Made by a program: the position numbers and the translations under genes
In this document: positions 7,988 to 14,593 of the stretch, piece after piece
How positions within the stretch are numbered: the stretch's first letter is position 1
Layout of the letters: each line of letters opens with the position of its first letter
Notes under the pieces: generated by a model
Database searches by the model: none
Told to the model about the DNA's origin: nothing
What the model saw: only the letters and a program-made list of their open reading frames with translations
Assembly (NCBI RefSeq): GCF_024793895.1
Contig: NZ_JANUSB010000015.1
Location: forward strand, 930,001-994,000
From: Serratia sp. AKBS12
GTDB taxonomy: Bacteria > Pseudomonadota > Gammaproteobacteria > Enterobacterales > Enterobacteriaceae
DNA length: 64,000 bases
Direction of reading: 5' to 3'

Positions 7988-9162
7988 TGTGTCAATCCTC
8001 CGGCCATTTCAAAGATTGGCATGTAAAGCAGGAATACCACTAACCCAACCAAACCGCCGACGATCAACATCAGTAGTGGCTCGAAGATCTTGCTGAAGGT
8101 TTCGATGGCGCGCTCGAGGCTTTCGTCATAAAACGCCGCGATACGTTCACACAGTGCGGGCAGATCTCCGCTGCGTTCACCCACCGCCAGTAACCGACTG
8201 GCGACGGGGGTAGTAAGTTGTTGCGATTCGAGGCTGGATGACAGGGTTTTGCCGGCCTGTATATCAGCCAAAGCCTGTTGCAAGTTCGGTTGATAGCGCG
8301 GGGGGAGCAGGCTGCCGGTCAACGTCAGGGCATTTACGGCTGGCATGCCACCTTGCAACAACAAGCCAAGGGTGCGATAGAAGCGCACCAGAATGGCTAA
8401 CTGATGCTGATGTTGTAATTGCGGGATACGCAGCAGTTGTTCCAACAGTATTTGTCGCACCTTTTTATTGCTACTGCCGTTGACCAGCAGTATGACACCG
8501 AACACCGTCATCGCCAGTAGCAACGGGCCATGACTGTGTGTCAGATGGCCCCACCAGACGATAAATCTTGCACTGCCGTTCAGGTCTCTCATGCCTTCGA
8601 AAACTATGGCGAAGCGCGGAATGATAAATCCCAGCAGGAAAAACAGAATCAGGCAGCCGATGCTTATCACCACCGAGGGATAGAGCAACGTGTTGCGGAT
8701 GCGCTTGCGCAGCGCTTCCATGCGTTTTTCGTAGTGCAGAAAACGCCCGAGCGCGGTAGCTAATTGTCCCGTTTGTTCGGAGGATGCGACGGTGCTGACC
8801 AGTAGAGGGGGAAACAGTGCAGGTAGCGCTGCCAGAGCTTGAGAAAGCTGCTGCCCGCGGTAAAGCGTTTTCAGCAGCGCATCAAGCACGCGGCGTTGCT
8901 CGGTATCTCGGCTGCTTTCGCTGAGCGCTTCGATTGCCTCGACGATCACCAACCCGGCCTCCAGCAGGGCAATAAGTTCCTGGATGAATAGCGTCAGCGG
9001 AAAGGGTTTGGCACGGCGTGCCAGGCGGCTACGGGGTTTTACTTTCAGCACCAGAGCGCCTGTGAGCTCGGCCTGCATGCGAGCCTGTTCAGCACTGTCT
9101 GCCTGGAACCTCTGCGTGCTGCGTACGCCGTGGCGCAGCAAGATAATGTCGAAACTTTTCAT
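7984..9162 (-). CDS. GspF/PilC-family inner-membrane platform protein
   Basis: 392 aa with two repeated T2SSF domains (about 60-185 and 260-385) and three predicted membrane helices: IGCLILFFLLGFIIP near 185, a second near 215-235, and IVGGLVGLVVFLLYMPIF at the C-terminus. This is the polytopic platform on which the ATPase acts. The start ATG overlaps the transglycosylase stop by one base (TAATG). Confidence 0.92.
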   Translation of the reverse strand: MKSFDIILLRHGVRSTQRFQADSAEQARMQAELTGALVLKVKPRSRLARRAKPFPLTLFIQELIALLEAGLVIVEAIEALSESSRDTEQRRVLDALLKTLYRGQQLSQALAALPALFPPLLVSTVASSEQTGQLATALGRFLHYEKRMEALRKRIRNTLLYPSVVISIGCLILFFLLGFIIPRFAIVFEGMRDLNGSARFIVWWGHLTHSHGPLLLAMTVFGVILLVNGSSNKKVRQILLEQLLRIPQLQHQHQLAILVRFYRTLGLLLQGGMPAVNALTLTGSLLPPRYQPNLQQALADIQAGKTLSSSLESQQLTTPVASRLLAVGERSGDLPALCERIAAFYDESLERAIETFSKIFEPLLMLIVGGLVGLVVFLLYMPIFEMAGGLTQ

Positions 9163-9617
9163 TATTGCGTCATTCTTTCTGGCGCAGGATGTTGCTGCAG
9201 CCGTTGATAGTGTGTTTGCACGCGTCGGGCGTAGTGCTGACGCAGAGCGTTGCGCTTTGGTGCGCTGCCCGCATTGTAGGCTCCGACCGCTTCCCAGCTA
9301 TAACCATGCCGACGCATAAAGCCGGCCAGGATCCACGCGCCGGTCATTACGCTCAGGCAAGGGTCATTCAATAAACGGCGCTGCGATATTTGATATTTTT
9401 TCAGCGCCGGTAAGTTGTTGCTGTTGATCTGCATCAGGCCAATGTCATAGCTGCCGTCTTTGTTTTGGTTTATCGCGGCAGGATCCAGACTGGATTCGGT
9501 GATGGCGATTGCCTGTAACAGGGTCGGCTCGATGCCATATCGCTCACCGGCCTGCTTCCAACAGGTAGCGTCGACCGTTGCTGTCAACAGCAATAGGGTA
9601 AATAAAACGGCGCGCAT
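9162..9617 (-). CDS. Small lytic transglycosylase, IagB/PilT(conjugative)-type
   Basis: 151 aa. A signal peptide of about 17 residues precedes an SLT domain with catalytic Glu41 in AITESSLDP, the GLMQIN motif and the AYNAG motif. Such small enzymes cut peptidoglycan strands locally for envelope-spanning machines and are common beside type III, type IV and conjugative systems. It lies two bases after the major pilin gene and overlaps the platform gene by one base, so it belongs to the operon. This gene is not usual in T2SS operons. Confidence 0.92.
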   Translation of the reverse strand: MRAVLFTLLLLTATVDATCWKQAGERYGIEPTLLQAIAITESSLDPAAINQNKDGSYDIGLMQINSNNLPALKKYQISQRRLLNDPCLSVMTGAWILAGFMRRHGYSWEAVGAYNAGSAPKRNALRQHYARRVQTHYQRLQQHPAPERMTQ

Positions 9618-9619
9618 TA

Positions 9620-10042
9620 TCAGAATCCGTAGCTCACGGCCTTGCCGCCGTTACCGGTGGCGAGCAGCTCAACTTCATAAACTGCATTTTTGTTACGGGT
9701 CGGATTGTGCCATTGATACGGGTTGCCCCAGGGATCATTGGGCACGCCTTTGCTCAGATATGGGCCATGCCAATTGTTAACCCCACTCGGGCGTTCCGTC
9801 AGCGCTTGCAGCCCCTGAGCCTCGCTGGGATATTGGCCGACGTCCAGTCGGTACTGGCTCAATGCATCGGACAGACTCTTCATTTGGCTCAGCGCCGTTT
9901 TATCTTTGGCTTGGTCGATCTGTGAAAATAGTCGGGGACCGACAAAACCGGCCAGAAGTGCAATAATCATCAACACAACCAGTAATTCAAGCAGTGTAAA
10001 ACCTTGCTGCTGGCGGTAATGTATTAATAATGTTCTTCTCAT
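9620..10042 (-). CDS. gspG: Major pilin, GspG-like (140 aa)
   Basis: A short basic leader, MRRTLLIHYRQQQG, precedes FTLLELLVVLMIIALLAGFVGP, the class III prepilin signal with Glu5. The C-terminal half carries GspG hallmarks (AQGLQALTERP, PYLSKGVPNDPWGNPYQW, NGGKAVSYGF), including the calcium-site region. I start at the ATG at 10042; the longer frame to 10123 adds residues not expected before a pilin leader. As first gene of the operon and the best GspG match it is probably the major subunit. Confidence 0.88.
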   Translation of the reverse strand: MRRTLLIHYRQQQGFTLLELLVVLMIIALLAGFVGPRLFSQIDQAKDKTALSQMKSLSDALSQYRLDVGQYPSEAQGLQALTERPSGVNNWHGPYLSKGVPNDPWGNPYQWHNPTRNKNAVYEVELLATGNGGKAVSYGF

Positions 10043-10356
10043 AAAATACTCATATGTTAAATTGCTGGCGCTATTACGGCTTATGCTATTCTCCATATTT
10101 AGAGGTGAATAAATCTTATCCACATCTATTTTTATGGGAATGCAATTGTAATAATGTTTTTTTGTTTTATCGTGAAGGCGATATATGCCAGTTGATACGG
10201 CGCATTATATTTACCTAAGTGCTGAGGCTTTGTAAACTTTAATATTGCCCACCTATAAAATTAATAAGGTACCCATCAGGTTATTATCATGACGATGATG
10301 TTTATATCATCATGAATTAATCAATCTCCTCGAATTTCATAGTCTGCGAGTTTTAC
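10043..10356. promoter_or_regulatory. Divergent promoter region, pilin operon / prepilin peptidase
   Basis: A 314-bp AT-rich gap separates two divergent starts, so it must carry both promoters. I see a dyad GATGAT-N6-ATCATC at 10294-10311, a candidate operator or stem. No unambiguous -35/-10 pair can be assigned by eye. Confidence 0.4.
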
Positions 10357-11091
10357 ATGCATGTGATATTTTCTTTTATTTTGGGAGCCATTATCGGCAG
10401 CTTTCTTAATGTGGTGATTTATCGTCTGCCATCGATCATGATTGGCGAACGGATAACGCTAAGCTATCCGGCTTCGTTTTGCCCGCATTGTGGCGCGGGC
10501 ATTCGCTGGCGTCATAATCTGCCGCTGCTCGGTTGGCTATCCCTGGGCGGACGCTGCGCCGATTGCCGAAATCCCATTCCCTGGCGTTATCCATTGGTAG
10601 AGCTATTGACTGCACTATTGTTTGCTCTGCTGACTCAGCGGTACGGGTTGTCGTTGCAGGGGGGATTTATATTAGCAGCAGCTTGCCTGCTGGTGACGTT
10701 GGCCGGGATTGATCTGCGCACCATGCTGTTGCCAGACAGATTGACATTGCCATTGTGGGCACTCGGTGCTTGTGCGGCCTTTATGGATGCTGGCAGGGTG
10801 AGTGGCATGGAGGCCATGACGGCATCCGCATTGGGATTCATGCTTCCCTGGTTGCTGGATCGCCTGTTTTATCTATGGCGTCGTCAGCCGGGAATGGGGA
10901 TGGGAGATATGAAACTGTTTGCCGCGCTGGGGGCGTGGTTCGGTGTAGAAACGTTATGGCGCATCATGGCTATATCCCCACTGTTGGCGATGTTTAGCGC
11001 GCTGTTGGTATTGCGGACCAAACTGGGAGAACGATTCCCTTTCGGACCTTATCCGATCGCCGTAGCATTGGTGTTTATGATCTGGAGATAG
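10357..11091 (+). CDS. Type IV prepilin peptidase (A24A family), GspO/PilD-like
   Basis: 244 aa, polytopic. The N-terminal methylase-type domain has the zinc tetracysteine motif (Cys42, Cys45, Cys67, Cys70). The aspartyl peptidase residues are Asp119 in GIDLRTMLLPD and Asp184 in the GMGDMK motif. It should cleave and N-methylate the pilin leaders of the divergent operon (at least four substrates here). Being encoded next to them makes the cluster independent of another peptidase in the cell. Confidence 0.94.
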   Translation: MHVIFSFILGAIIGSFLNVVIYRLPSIMIGERITLSYPASFCPHCGAGIRWRHNLPLLGWLSLGGRCADCRNPIPWRYPLVELLTALLFALLTQRYGLSLQGGFILAAACLLVTLAGIDLRTMLLPDRLTLPLWALGACAAFMDAGRVSGMEAMTASALGFMLPWLLDRLFYLWRRQPGMGMGDMKLFAALGAWFGVETLWRIMAISPLLAMFSALLVLRTKLGERFPFGPYPIAVALVFMIWR

Positions 11092-11528
11092 CAAGGCTTG
11101 AGCCGGGGGAGGCTCAAGTCAAAAACGGTGAGGTATCAAATAGATCTCAATTACGGACGCACGTTAATCATCTAGGTTGCTCGTGGTTGCATATTTTCCG
11201 CCCTGCGTATCACTGGCGCGTTCTGTTGCATGTCAGCACGGACGGTAGTTTTCATGTCGTCATCTTTTTGTTTCATTATTAGACGATACGCTGCCTCACC
11301 GGTTTCCTGCCTGCTGCATCGGGGCTGCTGAGCCTGCATACTGTGGTGATATGCGGCATCACACCGTTGCAAAAACAGTTATCCGCATGCTCCAATACTT
11401 TGAGCCATTATCGAGGAGGCAGAGGAAGGTGATAGAATCATTTTATTATCATGCTTTGCTGATAACTTTTATTATCTTATAAAAGGTGATTTTGCTTAAA
11501 TAATGATTTCTACTTTGGTCAAGAAAAT

Positions 11529-11595
11529 GGGCACTCGGCGCTGGAACATGGCAGATTCAAACATTAAGGTGGTTATGAATGAACTCCGAGTGCCC
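11529..11595. repeat. Inverted repeat, 10-bp perfect arms
   Basis: GGGCACTCGG at 11529-11538 pairs with CCGAGTGCCC at 11586-11595, separated by 47 bp. It could be the base of a structured RNA or the ends of a very small mobile-element relic. No flanking direct repeat was noticed. Confidence 0.6.
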
Positions 11596-11657
11596 GTGTC
11601 TTCTGTGAAGACATGGCTATAATAGCAGGCAGCAAGCTGTTTGTGTCTGAGTAATTA

Positions 11658-11738
11658 TTAACATTGTTCATCTTTTAAACTAAGGGTGCAGTATGATGCC
11701 GCGCTTTGGTGGCCTTGTTTCAGGCGATGTCTCTTCAT
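11658..11738 (-). CDS. Candidate small ORF (26 aa) with consensus RBS
   Basis: On the minus strand a perfect AGGAGG is followed seven bases later by an ATG at 11738 and 26 codons ending in TAA. The peptide is basic (MKRHRLKQGHQ start) with two cysteines and is not recognised. It lies 180 bp after the FKBP stop on the same strand, and structured sequence follows it. The only support is the ribosome binding site, so it may be a small protein, a leader peptide or chance. Confidence 0.3.
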   Translation of the reverse strand: MKRHRLKQGHQSAASYCTLSLKDEQC

Positions 11739-11917
11739 CGCATAACCTCCTATAAAATGCCGGATGTTGCCTAGTTCCACCATCGGCAGATTACTACTTG
11801 CGGGATAATCCGGGGGGCAGGTGGTGTTATACCGTCGCCCGGCTTCGTTGCCCGATGAAGTTCACCGGGCATTAGCAGGCGGCAAGCCTCAATCCAGACA
11901 GGATTGACCCGCTACGG

Positions 11918-13006
11918 TTATTGCGTAACGCCGACGACCTGTAGTTCGTAGATCATGGTCGCACCGGGCGGTATGGACGGTGGGCTGCCACTATCGCCAT
12001 AGGCCAGCTCCGGCGGAACCACGATGGTGATGGCCCCCTGTTTGCCGATCAACGACAGCGCGTCCTGAAACAGTGGCGGGTAATCGCCAAATCGCTGCGA
12101 AATGACGGCACCGGAGCGGATCATGTCATTAATTACCGTGCCATTGGTTAGGCTCTCCTTCACTTGAATGTCCACATGCGCTTGGGCGGGGATTTTTCCA
12201 CCTCCCCGGCGATTCACGCGATAATAAAAACCGGCTGGCGCCCGGTGCGCGCCAGGACGTTTAATAAATTGCTCGACGTATTTTGCCCCTTCCTGACGAT
12301 GTCGATGGGCATAGGCTTCCGTTGCCTCCTGCAAAGCAGAATCTATTTCTTCCAGCAAACTGTTCCCTTCGCTTTCAGACAAAAGGCTGGCGTTATTGAG
12401 ATAATCGTTTATGCCAGCCAACACCGTGTTGTTATCCATCTTGATATTCAGAGCCTGGTTTCGTTGCTGCATCAGTAAAATGTTTTTACCTAACAGCATG
12501 CCGGTGGCGTAATCGACCTTTTGTTCTTCACGCAAAGGAGTTTTCGGCGTCGCCCTGGCGTTGGGGATGGAAATGCCCAGGCTGCGGGCGAGGCTGCCGG
12601 GCATTGGCGAAAGCAGTGCTACCGCAGTGCTTAACGCTGGGCCAATGGGGAACAGTGTGGGGTTACGCTGCGATTGAACGCGCCGCGCGTTAGCATCCTG
12701 TAGTTGAGTAATTTGCTGTTGCAATTTTTTCGCTTGCCGCCTGCTGTTGTTTTGTTCTTGAATCAGCTTTTTCTTTAGCTGCGAGATCTGGCGGTTTTTG
12801 CTTTCCAATTGCTTTGCCAGCGAATCTTCGTAGCGGTGATGAGCAGGTTTTTCCGATGGCGGTGTCGGGGCGGAGAAAAAGCGTGCAGTGTCAGCGTGGT
12901 TGTGCTGAGCAGGGGTGCCGGTATGGGCCCAGGAATAGCCGTCGGATTGGGCGACGCAAGGAATGAAGGCCAGAATGAGTAACGACAGTCTTCCTTTTAA
13001 TACCAT
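11918..13006 (-). CDS. Exported FKBP-fold protein with coiled-coil N-terminus
   Basis: Predicted 362 aa; the ATG at 13006 has GGAG about 8 bases upstream, whereas a GTG at 13015 abuts it. A signal peptide is followed by a Lys/Gln/Glu-rich coiled coil (about 60-105), a middle region like the FKBP N-terminal dimerisation domain (about 165-245), then an FKBP domain ending in VVPPELAYGDSGSPPSIPPGATMIYELQVV. The layout recalls FkpA/Mip periplasmic isomerases. The Tyr, Phe-Asp and Val-Ile/Trp positions of active FKBPs appear replaced (for example NGTVIND where FD is expected), so isomerase activity is doubtful and a chaperone role is possible. It is transcribed divergently from the fimbrial operon. 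Confidence 0.82.
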   Translation of the reverse strand: MVLKGRLSLLILAFIPCVAQSDGYSWAHTGTPAQHNHADTARFFSAPTPPSEKPAHHRYEDSLAKQLESKNRQISQLKKKLIQEQNNSRRQAKKLQQQITQLQDANARRVQSQRNPTLFPIGPALSTAVALLSPMPGSLARSLGISIPNARATPKTPLREEQKVDYATGMLLGKNILLMQQRNQALNIKMDNNTVLAGINDYLNNASLLSESEGNSLLEEIDSALQEATEAYAHRHRQEGAKYVEQFIKRPGAHRAPAGFYYRVNRRGGGKIPAQAHVDIQVKESLTNGTVINDMIRSGAVISQRFGDYPPLFQDALSLIGKQGAITIVVPPELAYGDSGSPPSIPPGATMIYELQVVGVTQ

Positions 13007-13277
13007 CGGAGACACTCCCTGATAGTAGCAGCGTAATAAAACATATGCGCATTCCCTTTTATTAGTTAAAAAACAGTATGCAGTTAAAAATTAACTTTTC
13101 TATTATTCTGAATGTGTTTTTATTTTGCAATTATACGTAAGTTAGCTAATACACTGTCTTTTATTGTATTAATTGATGGGAATTTAATATTTTCCGAAAT
13201 GTTAATCAGTTGGTGGTAATAACTTATTTCTTAATTGGAAATTTCATTGCCCCTTTTGCCGCAATATTATAGCAGAG

Positions 13278-13334
13278 CCTCCTGAGAACGTTCTTTTACC
13301 GAATGCCCACCCGTCATTCGGGGTTCTCGGGAGG
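13278..13334 (+). promoter_or_regulatory. Large leader hairpin upstream of fimbrial operon
   Basis: A 12-base arm at 13278-13289 (CCTCCTGAGAAC) pairs 11/12 with 13323-13334 (GTTCTCGGGAGG); nested inside, CCGAATG at 13299-13305 pairs with CATTCGG at 13315-13321. It lies about 30 bp before the major subunit start, so it is probably in the mRNA leader or acts as an operator. The rest of the 358-bp gap to the FKBP gene is AT-rich and must carry both divergent promoters. Confidence 0.6.
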
Positions 13335-13364
13335 TAAACAGTAAATTCTGACTAATATGAGACT

Positions 13365-13895
13365 ATGAAAATGCGAATGAAAATAATGGCGGCGGCGCTG
13401 CTGGCCGCAGGTATCAGCGTTTCGGTGGCACAGGCGGCAACTGATGGCGGCGGCGGCAATTTGACGATCAGCGGTTCGATCGTTCAACCGCCATGCAGTA
13501 TTCATCCTAGTTCGGTTGACCAACTGGTAGAACTGGGGGCGGTAAGCAGCAGTACCATCAATGGAGGTAAGGTCGGAAGAAAAGTCCCATTTGAAATCAA
13601 ATTGCAGGATTGCGATGCGCCCTCAACCGTCAGGGTTTCCATCTGGGGCGTAGAGGATAAGTACGATAGTACGTTATTGCACCTTGGGAGCGGTACCGCG
13701 ACGGGGGCGGGCATAGCCTTCTTCGATTCCACCGAGAGTCAAATCAAGCTGGGCGAAAACTCCAGAGATATTCAGGTGCCTATTGGTGACTTCACATTGG
13801 CCTTGTCCGCAGCCCTGAAGGGCAACTCGACCGATTCCGTGGCAGAGCCAGGTCCTTTCAGCAGCACCGCGACTTTCAAGCTGGAATATAACTGA
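13365..13895 (+). CDS. Major fimbrial subunit (176 aa)
   Basis: A signal peptide ending near VSVAQAA is followed by a type 1/P-type pilin domain: GSIVQPPCSI near the start of the mature protein and a second Cys in LQDCDAP give the conserved disulphide, and the C-terminus FSSTATFKLEYN is the donor/beta-zipper motif with penultimate Tyr. Three in-frame ATGs (13365, 13371, 13377) could start it; I use the first. As first gene, and separated from the rest by a hairpin, it is probably the abundant shaft subunit. Confidence 0.9.
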   Translation: MKMRMKIMAAALLAAGISVSVAQAATDGGGGNLTISGSIVQPPCSIHPSSVDQLVELGAVSSSTINGGKVGRKVPFEIKLQDCDAPSTVRVSIWGVEDKYDSTLLHLGSGTATGAGIAFFDSTESQIKLGENSRDIQVPIGDFTLALSAALKGNSTDSVAEPGPFSSTATFKLEYN

Positions 13896-13920
13896 TTATT
13901 GCCAGTGTTAAACCCTCTCG

Positions 13921-13949
13921 ATTGAGTGATGGTTACATCACTCAATTTT
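13921..13949 (+). terminator. Attenuator/terminator hairpin after major fimbrial subunit
   Basis: ATTGAGTGATG (13921-13931) pairs perfectly with CATCACTCAAT (13936-13946) around a GTTA loop and is followed by TTTT. It lies between the first and second fimbrial genes. Such partial terminators let the shaft subunit be made in excess of usher and tip proteins; that function is inferred. Confidence 0.75.
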
Positions 13950-13969
13950 GCCCTGAAAAGGTGAGTGAA

Positions 13970-14503
13970 ATGCGAAAGACATGGCAATTCTGTCTGGGGA
14001 TGGCAGTACTACTGTTGTCATCAATCGCACAGGCTGAGGATCGGCAGGGCCAGGTGCAGGTTAACGGGATCATTCATGAGGGTGCCTGTGGTATCGATAG
14101 CGATAGCCTTGAACAGACCGTAGATTTTGGTCAGCTACCCTTAAGGCTAGATGGTACAGGGCGCAACGGCAACATAGTCAACGGCCAAAGGCAGTTTTCC
14201 ATTCGATTGGTTAACTGCGAGCCGCTAGTGGCGCGCAAGCATGATTTTGAGATCTTGCTGCAAGGGGTGCCAAGCAGTCTTGACCCCCGTTTTCTACAAG
14301 CAGGCGGCACGGCCAAAGGTGTGGCTATCGAGCTGACCAATAATCGCGGACGCCTAATACCGTTAGAGACCTGGGTAACTCTCGATGAGTTGATGGCGGA
14401 ACGCGGGTTGCTGATATTTCATGCGGCCCTGCGTGGTTTTGGCTACCGTCTTGGCGCCGGCGAGATCAACGGCATGGCGCAATTGACCCTGAGATATTTT
14501 TGA
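13970..14503 (+). CDS. Second fimbrial subunit, possible PapH/MrpB-like terminator subunit
   Basis: Predicted 177 aa from the ATG at 13970 (GGTGAG just upstream); an earlier in-frame start at 13922 lies in the attenuator and would precede the signal peptide. A signal peptide ends at AQA, then a pilin domain with paired cysteines (EGACGID, LVNCEPL) and C-terminal LTLRYF. Position after the major subunit and before the usher matches PapH/MrpB-type subunits, which end growth and anchor the fibre. This role is inferred from gene order. Confidence 0.82.
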   Translation: MRKTWQFCLGMAVLLLSSIAQAEDRQGQVQVNGIIHEGACGIDSDSLEQTVDFGQLPLRLDGTGRNGNIVNGQRQFSIRLVNCEPLVARKHDFEILLQGVPSSLDPRFLQAGGTAKGVAIELTNNRGRLIPLETWVTLDELMAERGLLIFHAALRGFGYRLGAGEINGMAQLTLRYF

Positions 14504-14593
14504 CCTCCAAGCTTGCCGTATTTCGCGATGGCAATATGGCGAACGGGCGGCCCTGTGCGTAGCGTCTGATTTTGAGATAAGCGAATATTCCTT

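Larger units (their letters stand above)
11092..11917. other. 826-bp gene-poor stretch with hairpins and a candidate 26-aa ORF
   Basis: No long supported ORF. It holds the inverted repeat at 11529-11595, a small perfect hairpin at 11597-11613 (TGTCTTC-TGT-GAAGACA), a candidate minus-strand small ORF at 11658-11738, and a GCCCGG/CCGGGC inverted repeat at 11837-11870 downstream of the FKBP gene that may help terminate it. A 31-codon forward frame at 11527-11622 lies over the inverted repeat and is probably fortuitous. Confidence 0.5.

Noticed and set aside
11172-11372. 66-aa minus-strand ORF downstream of the prepilin peptidase
   Set aside because: No ribosome binding site, composition not protein-like, no relation to neighbouring genes.
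13278-13334. Phase-variation invertible element for the fimbrial operon
   Set aside because: The arms are only 33 bp apart and no recombinase gene lies nearby, so a promoter inversion switch is unlikely; a hairpin or operator fits better.
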